Positions 45,532 through 55,237 of a stretch of DNA of 64,000 nucleotides are shown piece after piece (position 1 is the stretch's first letter; each line of letters begins with the position of its first letter). The stretch lies in NCBI RefSeq assembly GCF_019008365.1, contig NZ_JAHHUL010000003.1, forward strand, positions 124,001 through 188,000, written 5' to 3'. Source of the DNA: Phosphitispora fastidiosa. GTDB taxonomy: Bacteria; Bacillota; Thermincolia; Thermincolales; UBA2595. Position numbers and translations under genes: made by a program. The notes under the pieces are model-generated. The model ran no database searches. It was given only the letters and a program-made list of their open reading frames with translations, and had not been told where the DNA came from.

Positions 45532-46239
45532 TTAATCAGGAATTATTGTGCCATCTGTATCAATAGTGACCACCTTGACCGGGATGTCCTGACCACTGTT
45601 GATCACAGCCTGCATGATCCTGTTAACCAGGCTGCCGCAGCAGGGGACTGTCATCCTGACTACCGTGATGCCTTTGATTTCATGAAGCCGGAACATTTCC
45701 GTCAGTTTCTCCGCATAGTCCACATTGTCCAGTTTGGGACAGCCAATGAGGGTGACACGGCCCCTTATAAAATCCTGATGGAAATTGCCATAGGCATAAG
45801 CAGAGCAGTCGGCAGCGATTAACAAGTCACTGTTGTCAAGAAAAGGAGCATTGACTGGAACCAGCTTAATCTGGCAGGGCCATTGGCCAAGCTGTGAAGG
45901 CGCCGCTGCTCCGGGTGCACATGAACAGCCGGCTGATTTTTGCAGGACCGTGACTGAACTGCCCGGGCAGCCGCAGGCTAAGGTTTCAGACTGAGAGTTC
46001 CTGGACTCCATATGCTTCTTCACGGCTTCTTCATCAAAAGCTGCGGCTTCTCTTTCAATAATATTAATAGCATCTGCAGGGCAATTGGGGAGGCAGTCTC
46101 CCAGGCCGTCACAGTAAGAGTCCGATACGAGCCGGGCCTTGCCGTTGACTAACTGCAGGGCTCCTTCGTGGCAGGCAGCGATACAGAGACCACAGCCGGT
46201 ACATTTTTCTTCGTTTATCTCTACTATTTTTCTCAGCAC
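45532..46239 (-). CDS. double [4Fe-4S] ferredoxin-like protein with extra cysteine domain
   Basis: Start GTG (46239) is chosen because GAGG lies 9 nt before it; an upstream start at 46254 adds five residues. The 235 residues hold two [4Fe-4S] motifs in the first 60 (CTGCGLCIAACHEGA; CDGLGDCLPNCPADA), a Cys-rich linker (CGCPGS, CSCAPG) and a C-terminal domain with CSAYAYG, IGCPKLD and VPCCGS. It likely moves electrons in the cytoplasm. The same architecture is common in anaerobic Firmicutes and has no settled partner. Confidence 0.8.
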   Translation of the reverse strand: MLRKIVEINEEKCTGCGLCIAACHEGALQLVNGKARLVSDSYCDGLGDCLPNCPADAINIIEREAAAFDEEAVKKHMESRNSQSETLACGCPGSSVTVLQKSAGCSCAPGAAAPSQLGQWPCQIKLVPVNAPFLDNSDLLIAADCSAYAYGNFHQDFIRGRVTLIGCPKLDNVDYAEKLTEMFRLHEIKGITVVRMTVPCCGSLVNRIMQAVINSGQDIPVKVVTIDTDGTIIPD

Positions 46240-46478
46240 TTGTATCAACCTCACTTTGAATCTTTTTAAATCTAAGGTTATTATAAAACCTAAATGATAA
46301 AAAAACAGTGAGGTTAATCACATTCGTCAGATTCTTTGCTCACTGCCCCACATGTTTTGTTAAACTAAAAATTCTACTGGAGATTTGTTCCCTATTGGGT
46401 TATGATAAAAAGAACGGTGTCCATCACCAAAAACTTCACTGGTAATGTAACCCGAAATTTCATTGGAGGTAACAATAT

Positions 46479-46904
46479 ATGTTCATGTATGTTTTCTCAA
46501 TTATACTCATAGTAGCCTCAAATGTGATCTACAATATATGTCAGAAATCAACTCCTGATAGGGTCAATCCTTTTGCGGCGCTTCTGGTTACTTACCTGAC
46601 CGCGGCAGCCTTAACCGGGGTGATATTTTTGTTTTCCAAAACCGATAAAGGAATTATGGAGTCGGTTAAGGAGCTGAACTGGACGAGTATAACCCTTGGT
46701 ATTGCAGTAGTAGGCCTTGAAATTGGGTATCTAATGGCTTACCGGGCCGGGTGGAACATAAGTGTGGGGTCACTGGTGGCAAATATCCTCCTGGCATTAA
46801 TGCTTATTCCGGTGGGGGTATTGTTTTATCATGAAGGGTTTGGAGCTAATAAAATATTTGGGGCGGTTCTTTGTATCTTTGGGCTGGTTATGATCAACAG
46901 GTAA
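46479..46904 (+). CDS. EamA/DMT-type four-helix membrane protein
   Basis: ATG 46479 has GGAGG upstream. The 141 residues have about four to five membrane helices and a final GAVLCIFGLVMINR typical of the EamA half-unit. Such short drug/metabolite transporters act as dimers. The substrate is unknown. A terminator follows. Confidence 0.78.
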   Translation: MFMYVFSIILIVASNVIYNICQKSTPDRVNPFAALLVTYLTAAALTGVIFLFSKTDKGIMESVKELNWTSITLGIAVVGLEIGYLMAYRAGWNISVGSLVANILLALMLIPVGVLFYHEGFGANKIFGAVLCIFGLVMINR

Positions 46905-46944
46905 TAAAAAAATGAGATATTATAAAAAACCCCCTGTTTTTTGA

Positions 46945-46977
46945 ACCACCTGTGAATAAGCAGGTGGTATCTTATTT
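46945..46977 (+). terminator. rho-independent terminator
   Basis: ACCACCTG and CAGGTGGT form an 8-bp stem around TGAATAAG, followed by ATCTTATTTT. It closes the EamA-type gene. Confidence 0.8.
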
Positions 46978-47084
46978 TGGGAATTTATCTGGAATGTTGT
47001 GGTAATAAAATGTGATTGCAGTTATAATCTAACTACAGCAGATTAATTTTTGACAGCCTGTTAAAAAAAAGGAGGGAAAAAATA

Positions 47085-50000
47085 ATGGTCAAGAGCAGAA
47101 TCGGGTTTATCAGCGGGGTATTGATTATCGCTGTCCTGATCAATATCACAGCAGGCTTTGGAATGAGTGGCAATGCTTCAGCACTGGTGGAAATTGACAG
47201 CAGCGCCAGCTCCTGGGCCGTACCGCATCTTCAGCAGGCATATGATTATGGACTGACATATCCCGACATTATGAAGGATTTTAAAAGACCTATTACCCGC
47301 CAGGAGTTTTGCACAATTGTAGTCAAGCTTTATGAAAAACTCAGCGGGAAGACGGCAGCAGCAGGCAGCAGTCCATTTTCAGACACTGCAGACCCAGAAA
47401 TAATCAAGGCTTATCAGCTGGGAATCGTCAAAGGCACCGGAGTCGGAAAGTTTTCACCTGGCTGGAACATCACCAGACAGGAAATCTGTGTCATGATTTT
47501 TCGGGCTCTCGATGTGGCGGTACCCGGGCTGGATAAAACTCCCGGTAATGATTTTCCCTTCAGTGATCAAAAGATGATTGCCTCATGGGCGATTGATGCC
47601 ATGAAGTTTTCTTATAAAAACAATATCATGAACGGTGTGGGCAGCAATAAAATAGACCCTTTGAGCAATACCACCAGGGAGCAGGCTATTACCCTGGTTA
47701 AAAGGACATATGAGGCTTTCCGGGTAGATGAGCTTGATGCCACTGTTCTTGTTGGGCAGGCAGATCTCAAAAAGCTGACGGAAAGAGAAAAGTTTACTAA
47801 TTTGGATTTAGGTAACCGGATAGCCTTCCCCAGATATGACTCACGAGTCGAGCTTTTTGTGGCTACCGAAGCCGGTAAACCTGCCAAACGGCCATCGGCT
47901 GCCGCGAGTGCCGATACGGACCGTTTAGTCCGTGCAGCCGCTCTGAATTTAGTGAATGATGACCTGAAACCAATTCAGTTAATCCAGCCAAATCTGGAAA
48001 TACAGCCCGGTTCATCATCTGGGATACAGCCCGTCTTATCGCCGGTGATACCGGCGGGGTGGCTGGTTCCCAGACCTAACGGCCCCGTATATACCAAAGC
48101 CCAGTGTGCTGCTTTAATAGACAGAGACGGGGACAAAAAGCGCTGGTTTGCATTTAACCTGAAAAACGCCCAGGCTGTCAAGGTAGTCTGGCAGGTATCC
48201 AAGACACCCTTCACAGGCTTCAGGGACAACTGGAAGTCTCCCCGTGGGCTGGTGGCTTCAGGTGAGGTTTCACCCTCTGCAGGAGAATTTGTAGTTGACT
48301 TTGGTTCCATTGCCTCAGGACAGCTATCAGGGAGCCTATGGCAGTTGAAGCCGGCAGGGCAGTTGGTCTGGAATATCACCTCAACCTACCGGGAAATCCC
48401 CAAAACTCAGAAAAAATATTATGTCCGGGCCATCCCTGTCGACGGGACCGGGAACTGCATCGGTGATCCCGGAGAGGGGCTTCAGGTTCTCTATGGAAAA
48501 CCGCTGACAGCTTCGACTGCTGCGCAGAAAGTGAATGCTTCCTTTGAACTCTGGGCCCCGCGCCGGGAAGGAGTTCCCCAGGGAGGCGGACCTGATAACA
48601 ATGGTTACAGTGGGGAATTCCCCAACCTGCTGGTTCATGAAAGCAGCCCCCGCTACTACAACTGCGAATATACATCTGATTACTGGTTTTTATTCCATGG
48701 TTTTGATAAGGCTGCTACCAGGGTGGTGGTTCAGGTAGCTGCCCAGCCTTTTACCGGCAGCACGGTTGATTGGAAATCCCCCAGTGGGTTGGTGTACAAC
48801 AAGTCCTATGGGAACCTCCCGGTTAAGCTTGAACCGACGTTTGACAATGCGGTTCCCATCAAGTTCAGCCAGTTTGGCCCGGCCAAAGCGGCTATGAAGC
48901 CTGATGAATACATTTCCTATTATGTACGGGCAGCTGCAGTTAAACCTTCAAATATTCCGGGGAGTGAAGAGGTTGCCTTTTCGGAGACTATTACGGTCAA
49001 ATATGGCTATCCCAACGCCGTCAAGTGGTACATTCCCCAGGATGTCAATGTAAAGTCATATATCCCGACAGTGAAAGTGCTTCATTATCAGCCGGTACAG
49101 TGGGAAAACCCCCAGTGGCTAAACAAATACACAGTCTACCGGACCCCCCGGTGGAATGAAATTAAATGTAAGTTTAAAAACGTACAGACCGGACAGATTC
49201 TGTATCCGTATTATCATTACTTATTAGGTGACCCGTCAATTACCCCGACGAAGTATGAGAATGAAATTATTCCCACCGTCCTTAAGCAGGGCACTAAAGT
49301 TACCATCGTTAATAATGAAGGAGACAAATCCTGGTGGGGAGAGCTTTGGGACAGCATTGCAGACTTCTTCAGTTCAATAATAAATGTTTTTAAAGATATT
49401 ACCAACTGGGTGAGTAATGCCTATGCCAGCCTAAAATCAGGCCTGATAAGTTTTGTCGCGGCTAATTTTCCCCTTATTCCCGATAATTGGCGGGCCGGAC
49501 TGAGGGTCGCCCTCGAAGCCCTGGTAAATACAGGGCTGGCAGCTATGGGGATCCCCCCCTCCCTGCCGAATTTTGACCAGCTTGCCAATATGAGTCTGGA
49601 CTATATGGCGCAAGTTGCCCTGACCGAAGCCGGCATTCCTGCCACTGAGATAACCACCCAAATGGTGAAAGATACAGCTGCGGGGGTGGGCAGCCAGCTT
49701 TCTGCTGCCACTAATTCGGCTAGCCCAAATCCTATTGACTCCCCATTCTTAAAGAATCATCCTGACTATCTTTACCGGCCGGCCTATATGGATATAGAGT
49801 TGAGCAACTCCTATGACGAGCCGTCCTTACCGGGCAGTTTCAATATAGATGCCGAATGGGAATGGACAGAGAATGTCACTTTGGACCATGAGGTTTTCAG
49901 CCATTGGCCGCAAGAGCAGCAGTATGCTGATGCCTTACAGTATGTGGTTCATTTTCTCTACGGACTGAGCAGGGGACATAATGGGTATCCCATTTACTAT

Positions 50001-50336
50001 CCGGTATATGAGCCGGTGAGAGGGCAGCCAATCCCCATAATACAGCCTGGTGAGAAGCTGACGGTCCGGATTTACCTGAAGGAATATATAGGGAAACCGT
50101 ATCCTTTTAGCGTAAACGGGGATTCGGTACTAATGGAAGACTTCGCCCATCTCTATTGGGGTGACCTGGGCAAGGTGAAATTCAGTGTCACCACAGACCT
50201 TTATGACCTGCCTGACCCCCGGGAGGCTGCCAAAGCCCAGGGGTTCCAGGAAGATGATGACCACATGTACACCTATAGATATGACAGATTATACAGCGGC
50301 AGTTATTTCCAACAGGTGCCGTCTCAGGCCTATTGA
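47085..50336 (+). CDS. large exported protein with N-terminal SLH domains
   Basis: AAAGGAGGG precedes ATG. The 1,083 residues begin with a signal peptide (about 1-33). Three SLH repeats (about 45-235) sit at the N-terminus, the reverse of the other SLH proteins here (FKRPITRQEFCTIVVKLYEK, GKFSPGWNITRQEICVMIFR, NKIDPLSNTTREQAITLVKR). A region with two similar segments (FTGFRDNWKSPRGLV near 370 and FTGSTVDWKSPSGLVYN near 560) suggests a duplicated domain of about 190 residues. The C-terminal 350 residues match no family I recognise. It is a wall-anchored protein of unknown ligand. Confidence 0.87.
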   Translation: MVKSRIGFISGVLIIAVLINITAGFGMSGNASALVEIDSSASSWAVPHLQQAYDYGLTYPDIMKDFKRPITRQEFCTIVVKLYEKLSGKTAAAGSSPFSDTADPEIIKAYQLGIVKGTGVGKFSPGWNITRQEICVMIFRALDVAVPGLDKTPGNDFPFSDQKMIASWAIDAMKFSYKNNIMNGVGSNKIDPLSNTTREQAITLVKRTYEAFRVDELDATVLVGQADLKKLTEREKFTNLDLGNRIAFPRYDSRVELFVATEAGKPAKRPSAAASADTDRLVRAAALNLVNDDLKPIQLIQPNLEIQPGSSSGIQPVLSPVIPAGWLVPRPNGPVYTKAQCAALIDRDGDKKRWFAFNLKNAQAVKVVWQVSKTPFTGFRDNWKSPRGLVASGEVSPSAGEFVVDFGSIASGQLSGSLWQLKPAGQLVWNITSTYREIPKTQKKYYVRAIPVDGTGNCIGDPGEGLQVLYGKPLTASTAAQKVNASFELWAPRREGVPQGGGPDNNGYSGEFPNLLVHESSPRYYNCEYTSDYWFLFHGFDKAATRVVVQVAAQPFTGSTVDWKSPSGLVYNKSYGNLPVKLEPTFDNAVPIKFSQFGPAKAAMKPDEYISYYVRAAAVKPSNIPGSEEVAFSETITVKYGYPNAVKWYIPQDVNVKSYIPTVKVLHYQPVQWENPQWLNKYTVYRTPRWNEIKCKFKNVQTGQILYPYYHYLLGDPSITPTKYENEIIPTVLKQGTKVTIVNNEGDKSWWGELWDSIADFFSSIINVFKDITNWVSNAYASLKSGLISFVAANFPLIPDNWRAGLRVALEALVNTGLAAMGIPPSLPNFDQLANMSLDYMAQVALTEAGIPATEITTQMVKDTAAGVGSQLSAATNSASPNPIDSPFLKNHPDYLYRPAYMDIELSNSYDEPSLPGSFNIDAEWEWTENVTLDHEVFSHWPQEQQYADALQYVVHFLYGLSRGHNGYPIYYPVYEPVRGQPIPIIQPGEKLTVRIYLKEYIGKPYPFSVNGDSVLMEDFAHLYWGDLGKVKFSVTTDLYDLPDPREAAKAQGFQEDDDHMYTYRYDRLYSGSYFQQVPSQAY

Positions 50337-50377
50337 TGTCAGTACTATGACATAAAAAAAGTCTGGACTTAGTTATA

Positions 50378-50410
50378 AAACCGCCATGGATTATCTGTGG
50401 TGGTTTTTTT
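50378..50410 (+). terminator. rho-independent terminator
   Basis: AAACCGCCA and TGGTGGTTT form a 9-bp stem (one G-T pair) with an 11-nt loop, followed by a run of Ts. It separates the SLH gene from the methylamine block. Confidence 0.82.
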
Positions 50411-50441
50411 ATTTTAATGAAATTCACCTGAACTGCTGGAT

Positions 50442-50458
50442 TTGGCATTAATCTTGCA
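50442..50458 (+). promoter_or_regulatory. sigma-54 promoter of ramA
   Basis: TTGGCATTAATCTTGCA matches the -24/-12 consensus with GG-N10-GC exact (GG 50444-50445, GC 50456-50457). It lies 44 bp before the GTG start. Confidence 0.88.
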
Positions 50459-50501
50459 TTAAAAATACTATGCACTAATTCACTTAAAGGGGGGCATTTT
50501 T

Positions 50502-52127
50502 GTGAGCCAGATTGGAATTGCACTGGATTTAGGCACCAGCGGCTTCAGGGGGCAGGCTGTCGACCTGGCAAAAGCTGAGATTATCGGTACTGTATTAACG
50601 GCACGGCATCCGCTGCCCGGGGCCAATGTTATGGATCACCTGAATTTTGCTGTTGATATGGGTTTGGATGTGGCCCACAGTATTATTATTGCCACAATAA
50701 ATCAAATTATTGAGACTCTTAATGTACCTTGTAATGACATCAGGCGGCTGGCAGTTTGCGGTAATCCCATTCAGCTCTCCTTGTTTGAGGAGATAGAAAT
50801 AAGGGACCTGGCTTATGCGGGTGAGCGTAAAAGAAAAAAGCTGGGGATTGTATCTCCCAATAGGGATGCCAAAAAGCTGGCAGCAAGAGATATCAGGGGT
50901 TTGGCTTTGCCGGCTGATGTGGAAATCTATATTCCGGCGGCAGTGAAACACGAAATTGGCGCTGATGCTCTGGCGATGATGGTAAAGTCGGATTTGCTGA
51001 CAAATAGTGATATTACGCTGGTAACTGATTATGGGACCAATGCCGAAATGGCCCTGAAGGTCGGTGACAAGATCATTACCGGTTCCTGTGCTGCCGGTCC
51101 GGCTTTGGAAGGGCAGCACATTCAGTATGGCATGCTGGCTGCTCCCGGCGCTGTTCATGACATTCAACCGGAAAAAAACGGTTTCAGGTGTTATGTGCTT
51201 AATGATGATATGACCAGCGTACCGGGGGATTTGGTGGATTTAACCAGACCGGGTATTCTTGAAAAAGGACTGGCAAATGCAGATGGAATTACGGGTACCG
51301 GAGTTATCGCCGTCCTTTATGAGGGCATGAAAGCACAGCTCATCGGGCTTCCCAAAATCAAGACTGCAGATAACAGGCTGCACCTGGGCCGGCATGTGTC
51401 CTTTAGTGAACATGATATAACTGAGGCCGGCAAGGCTATTGGAGCAATAAGGGCGGGATTTGTGACTCTGGCCATGGAAGCCGGAATTGAATTGGGTGAA
51501 ATTCAGACTGCCTATATGGCCGGGGCATCAGGTACTTATGTAAATGCTTTGAAAGCCCTGCAAATTGGGCTGATACCTCCGGGTGCCAGCAAGATTTACC
51601 AGATAGGCAACACTTCACTGGCGATGGCGAGGGATATTGTAATTGACCCTGAGCAGCATCTGATGCTGCAGGAACTGGCACAGCAGTTAAGGGCAAATCA
51701 CTGCATGTTCGCTGATTCTCAGGTCTTTTCCAAGTCCTATCTGCTTGAGCTCTCCCTCTGGGGTGAAGGAATGCCATGGGATATGTATCATCAGTTTAGC
51801 AAAATGTATGGGCTGACAGAACTAATTCCTCCTAATTTAAGCGCAGAAGTAATCAGGCTTTATGAACGGGATATCCCGGACCTGGGATATCGTGGGGTGT
51901 CATATATTGAGACTGTAGGTTATCCAAGTACGGTGAAATTTCCCGGCTGTACGGGGTGCGGCATCTGTATCAAAAATTGTCCCGAGAAGGCCCTTTCAAT
52001 ACCTGAAGCAGATGATTTTGTCATATCCATTCGGCCTGACCGGTGCAATGGAACGGCCTGTAAACGCTGTGAAAGTCAATGCCCGGAAAAGGTATTTAAG
52101 TTTTCCTTAATTCCATTTGCGGAGTAA
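50502..52127 (+). CDS. ramA: RamA-type corrinoid protein reductive activase
   Basis: It uses ATP to reduce inactive Co(II) corrinoid proteins to Co(I). Start is GTG 50502 after AAAGGGGGG. In the 541 residues an ASKHA-type ATPase core (IALDLGTSGFRGQAVDL; TLVTDYGTNAEMALKVGD; AYMAGASGTYVNA) makes up most of the protein. The C-terminus has two [4Fe-4S] motifs, with Cys 483, 486, 489, 493 and Cys 515, 520, 523, 527. This layout and length match methanogen RamA, which activates methylamine corrinoid proteins. The mtmC gene 360 bp downstream gives the partner. Transcription is from a sigma-54 promoter. Confidence 0.92.
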   Translation: MSQIGIALDLGTSGFRGQAVDLAKAEIIGTVLTARHPLPGANVMDHLNFAVDMGLDVAHSIIIATINQIIETLNVPCNDIRRLAVCGNPIQLSLFEEIEIRDLAYAGERKRKKLGIVSPNRDAKKLAARDIRGLALPADVEIYIPAAVKHEIGADALAMMVKSDLLTNSDITLVTDYGTNAEMALKVGDKIITGSCAAGPALEGQHIQYGMLAAPGAVHDIQPEKNGFRCYVLNDDMTSVPGDLVDLTRPGILEKGLANADGITGTGVIAVLYEGMKAQLIGLPKIKTADNRLHLGRHVSFSEHDITEAGKAIGAIRAGFVTLAMEAGIELGEIQTAYMAGASGTYVNALKALQIGLIPPGASKIYQIGNTSLAMARDIVIDPEQHLMLQELAQQLRANHCMFADSQVFSKSYLLELSLWGEGMPWDMYHQFSKMYGLTELIPPNLSAEVIRLYERDIPDLGYRGVSYIETVGYPSTVKFPGCTGCGICIKNCPEKALSIPEADDFVISIRPDRCNGTACKRCESQCPEKVFKFSLIPFAE

Positions 52128-52160
52128 TTATATTTCATTATCGGCTGCTATTTCAAAAAA

Positions 52161-52192
52161 GGCATTGATTCCAAAAAGAATCAATGCCTTTT
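52161..52192 (+). terminator. terminator after ramA, containing a GATTC-N6-GAATC dyad
   Basis: GGCATTGATTC and GAATCAATGCC form an 11-bp stem around CAAAAA, followed by TTTT. The inner 16 bp (52167-52182) fit a dyad that recurs upstream of the mtmC genes, so it might also be an activator site. Confidence 0.8.
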
Positions 52193-52215
52193 CCCTGTTT
52201 AATCGGTTATCACTT

Positions 52216-52301
52216 GATTACGTTTGGAATGGCCTGATAATAAAAGGAGTGCAGAGGCTTTGAAGCCACAATGGACAAATGGGGCAATTCCATTTGTAAT
52301 C
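52216..52301 (+). promoter_or_regulatory. candidate activator sites upstream of mtmC1
   Basis: GATTACGTTTGGAATG (52216-52231) and AATTCCATTTGTAATC (52286-52301) each differ by one base per arm from GATTC-N6-GAATC. They lie about 215 and 145 bp upstream of the sigma-54 promoter, the usual range for enhancer-binding proteins. A 7-bp inverted repeat CAAATGG/CCATTTG overlaps the second. Confidence 0.5.
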
Positions 52302-52430
52302 AAAACAGCTAAAATAGTCTGCTGCTAAAACTATTTAAATAAACCTCGCATTTGAATATAATCAAGCCCTGGCAACAAAAAAACTACAAGTGTAGTATAA
52401 AAAACGGTAACGTTTATCGTTTTTAAAAAG

Positions 52431-52447
52431 TTGGCATTGTTTTTGCA
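52431..52447 (+). promoter_or_regulatory. sigma-54 promoter of mtmC1-mtmB1
   Basis: TTGGCATTGTTTTTGCA has the exact GG-N10-GC spacing (GG 52433-52434, GC 52445-52446). It lies 40 bp before ATG. Its surroundings align with the mtmC2 promoter but have diverged. Confidence 0.88.
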
Positions 52448-52487
52448 AGTAAATATCAATATGAACGGAAGGAGGTGAATTTCAGTA

Positions 52488-53135
52488 ATGAGCAGAGAGG
52501 ATATTCTGAACAAACTGAAGGATTCAATTGAGAAGCTGGACACAGGTATGGCCGAAGCGGCAGCCAAGGAGGCAAAAGCAGCAGGGATAGAGGCCATGGA
52601 TGCCATTCAAAACGGTCTCTCCCAGGGTATGAATACCATCAGTGATCTTTTTGATGAAGGTGAACTGTATGTACCACAAATACTTGTGGCTGCAGAGGCC
52701 TTTGAAAAAGGAGTAGCTATTTTAACTGCAGATATGCTGGAAGCAGAGCGTAACAAGACCAAGGCCGGAAAGGTAATCTGCCACACTGTTGAGGGTGATA
52801 TTCACGATATCGGCAAGAACATCGTGAAGATAATGCTAATTGCCAGTGGTTTTGAGGTAATTGATTTAGGCCGGGATGTACCGGTGGATGAGGTTGTCCG
52901 CAAGGCAATCGAAGAGGGAGTGGACATTATCACAGGTTCAGCCCTGATGACCACAACTATGCCTTCACAGCGAGATATCATCAAGGTCCTTGAGGAAGAA
53001 GGCTACCGTGACAAGATCAAGTGCATGTTCGGCGGGGCTCCGGTATCCCAGGAGTGGGTAGACCAGATTGGTGCCGACGCTTATGGGGACAATGCAGCTG
53101 AAGCTATTAGCAAAGCTAAGGAACTGATGGCATAA
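52488..53135 (+). CDS. mtmC: monomethylamine corrinoid protein, copy 1
   Basis: It carries the corrinoid that accepts the methyl group from MtmB and passes it on. The 215 residues have an N-terminal four-helix cap (about 1-88) and a Rossmann B12-binding domain with the DxHxxG signature D104-I-H106-D-I-G109; His106 is the lower cobalt ligand. The later SALMTTTMPSQ and GGAPVSQEW segments line the cofactor. AAGGAGGTGA precedes ATG, and mtmB follows 19 bp downstream. It differs from copy 2 only at residues 3 and 4 (RE against KQ). Confidence 0.94.
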   Translation: MSREDILNKLKDSIEKLDTGMAEAAAKEAKAAGIEAMDAIQNGLSQGMNTISDLFDEGELYVPQILVAAEAFEKGVAILTADMLEAERNKTKAGKVICHTVEGDIHDIGKNIVKIMLIASGFEVIDLGRDVPVDEVVRKAIEEGVDIITGSALMTTTMPSQRDIIKVLEEEGYRDKIKCMFGGAPVSQEWVDQIGADAYGDNAAEAISKAKELMA

Positions 53136-54543
53136 AGGAGAAAGGAGGTAAAGTATGGCTCTCGCAAAGAAAGTAACGGTTTTTGATGTTTTCGACCGGG
53201 CTAAAACCGGGAAGAAAGTTAATGAGAACGACTGGGATTATAAGATTATTCCCCAAACAGCCAGCAGATTAAAAGAGAAGTATGGCATAAAAATGGACAA
53301 AAAAGTCATCGTGCCTACTGATAAGGCAATGATTGACAACCTGTTCAAGGCTGGTTTGGAAATGCTGGTTGAATGCGGTATTTACTGTATGGATACCGGG
53401 CGTGTCATAAAATACACCGAAGAAGAAATACTGACATCTGTAAATGCAGCGCCGAGCCGTGTTGTGCTCGGGGAAGGCAAGGATGCAGTGATAATGGAAA
53501 CCCGGAGCTACCAGGATTCCCGTCCTCCTATAATTCAGGGGGGACCAACCGGGGCGCCGGTTTCAGAGGACATGTTTATGGCACTGCACCAGTCATATGC
53601 TACAGAACCACTGGTAAACACAATAGTTGACGGAGTGCTGCAAACTATCAACGGACATGACCCCACACCGGGAAGTCCGTGGGAGATAGCAGCCGTTAAG
53701 TCTGAAGCCATGTTAATCCGGGCCGCCCAGGCAAGAGCAGGCCGCCCCGGGATGGCATTGTAGGGGAACGAGACATCATTATCCGCTGCCGGTGTAATCG
53801 CTGCTGATTTCCCGGGCGGAATGCGGGCTTCTGACAGCCATGAGGTATCCCAGCTAAATGAGCTGAAGATTGACGTAGGTGCGTTAGCCTTTACTGCTCA
53901 TTATGTACTGGCCGGAGATGTTATCATGTGTGAACAGATGCCTATTTACGGGGGTTATGCCGGAGGGCTGGAAGAGACCACGATAGTAGATGTGGCCACA
54001 ACTCTGAATGCCTTTATCATGACCCAGGCAACCTGGCACCTGGATGGTCCGATTCATGTGCGCTGGGGCATTACTACAGCCAGAGAGGCTCTGGCGGTGG
54101 CAGGCCACTGTGCCATGGCGATTGAGGCCAATACCAATTTGATGCTGGGTAACCAGTATTACACCATCGCCGGACCGTGTACGGTAATGTGCCTGCTGGA
54201 GACAGCAGCCCAAGCCATTACAGATACGGCCAGCGGGCGGGAAATACTGTCAGGCGTAGCCTCTGCCAAGGGGGTTGCTACCAACTATACCACCGGTATG
54301 GAAGCCCGGATGATGGCCGAGGCCGCCAGGGCTGTGGCTGGTATGGAGACTGATAAGATTAATGCGATCCTTGACAAATTAGTTGCCATGTATGAAAAAG
54401 ACTATAAAACGGCGCCTAAAGGCAAGCCGTTCCAGGAGTGTTACGATGTTGTCCGCCTTGTCCCGACCCAGGAATACCTGGATATCTATGATGAGGCAGT
54501 TAAAATCCTTACCGAATTAGGGCTCGATTACTGGAAGAAGTAA
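52498..54543 (+). repeat. 2,046-bp duplicated mtmCB segment, copy 1
   Basis: Appears identical to 57960-60005 (offset 5,462 bp). All protein frames, including non-coding frames, give the same translations. The match starts at codon 4 of mtmC and stops exactly at the mtmB stop codon. Confidence 0.93.
53155..54543 (+). CDS. mtmB: monomethylamine methyltransferase with in-frame UAG (pyrrolysine), copy 1
   Basis: It transfers the methyl group of monomethylamine to the corrinoid of MtmC. The gene is read through TAG 53761-53763 (codon 203), giving 462 residues with pyrrolysine between GRPGMAL and GNETSLSAAG. Length, flanking residues and UAG position agree with methanogen MtmB, where Pyl202 binds the amine. 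Conserved parts on both sides (IIQGGPTGAPVSEDM; HLDGPIHVRWGITTAREAL) show one protein, not two. AAAGGAGG precedes ATG. A strong terminator follows. An ordinary annotation would split it into 202- and 240-residue pieces. Confidence 0.96.
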
Positions 54544-54556
54544 AAACATATAGAAA

Positions 54557-54590
54557 AAGTCCCGGTCTGTTCGAGCACAGACCGGGACTT
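54557..54590 (+). terminator. rho-independent terminator after mtmB1
   Basis: AAGTCCCGGTCTGT and ACAGACCGGGACTT form a 14-bp perfect stem around TCGAGC, followed by AATTAAAC. It ends the first mtmCB transcript. The second copy has no such terminator. Confidence 0.87.
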
Positions 54591-54643
54591 AATTAAACAT
54601 TAAATTGCCCCGAACGCAATTTATGATTAAAGGAGGGAACCTG

Positions 54644-55237
54644 ATGTCAATAGACAATCCTATTGAACCGCGCCAGACACAGGAACAGATAAAAATAAGC
54701 GAAACGCGCATTGATAAGATGTTTCATGGTGACAGAAAAATGCTGGTTTTCTGGATGGTTTTTATGTGGATTATATTAGGGGCTGTTTATCTTCAGGTAA
54801 TGGCCGTTGCTGACCCAACTGTCAAGATGGTTGCCCTGGCAGCCGGTATCATGGTTGGAGCTTTTAATACTGTGGCTATGGCGGCTTTGTCAGGTCACCT
54901 GAAGAAGAAAAAGACTGAGCTCTATACAGAGGATATATATTACCAGGAAAAAATGAAGGCTGCAGGAGGCACCAAGTGGAATCTGGTAATGCTCTTTGAT
55001 GTCCTCTTTATACTGGTTCTTTGCTACATTTGTCTCCTGATACCCATCCTGCTTCGCGGAAAGGTTCTGGTAGGCGGCGGTGGCGGCGGCGGAATGGATT
55101 ATTCCTTTACCTGGGGAAGCCTTGTCCTCTGTCTTGTTGCCGGTGTGGTTTTCGGATATTTTCTCCTGACACATTCCGAAAAGGAACTTAAAACCCTGAT
55201 TGACAATGTATACGGAAAGAAGGGGGAAAACAAATGA
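54644..55237 (+). CDS. four-helix membrane protein of the amine-transport block
   Basis: Start is ATG 54644 after AAAGGAGGG; the TTG at 54605 precedes that site. The 197 residues have membrane helices at about 34-52, 58-80, 108-132 and 150-172. A soluble charged loop lies between helices 2 and 3, and a run of seven glycines precedes the last helix. No family is recognised. It overlaps the next small gene by 4 bp and is followed by the permease, so an accessory subunit of the transporter is the best guess. Confidence 0.75.
   Translation: MSIDNPIEPRQTQEQIKISETRIDKMFHGDRKMLVFWMVFMWIILGAVYLQVMAVADPTVKMVALAAGIMVGAFNTVAMAALSGHLKKKKTELYTEDIYYQEKMKAAGGTKWNLVMLFDVLFILVLCYICLLIPILLRGKVLVGGGGGGGMDYSFTWGSLVLCLVAGVVFGYFLLTHSEKELKTLIDNVYGKKGENK

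Noticed and set aside
47000-47028. Promoter before the SLH gene at 47085 (TATAAT at 47023)
   Set aside because: No convincing -35 box at the right distance.
50502-52127. Plain acetogen-type activator (RACo/AcsV-like) in place of RamA
   Set aside because: Two C-terminal [4Fe-4S] motifs and absence of an N-terminal [2Fe-2S] domain fit RamA, and the gene lies beside mtmCB.
52128-52487. Cobalamin riboswitch in the mtmC1 leader
   Set aside because: No B12-box or matching helices were seen; the region holds a terminator, dyads and a sigma-54 promoter only.
53821-54543. Separate 240-residue gene starting at ATG 53821 (and its copy at 59283)
   Set aside because: It is the part of MtmB after the in-frame UAG; it has no ribosome site of its own, and conserved sequence begins directly after TAG.
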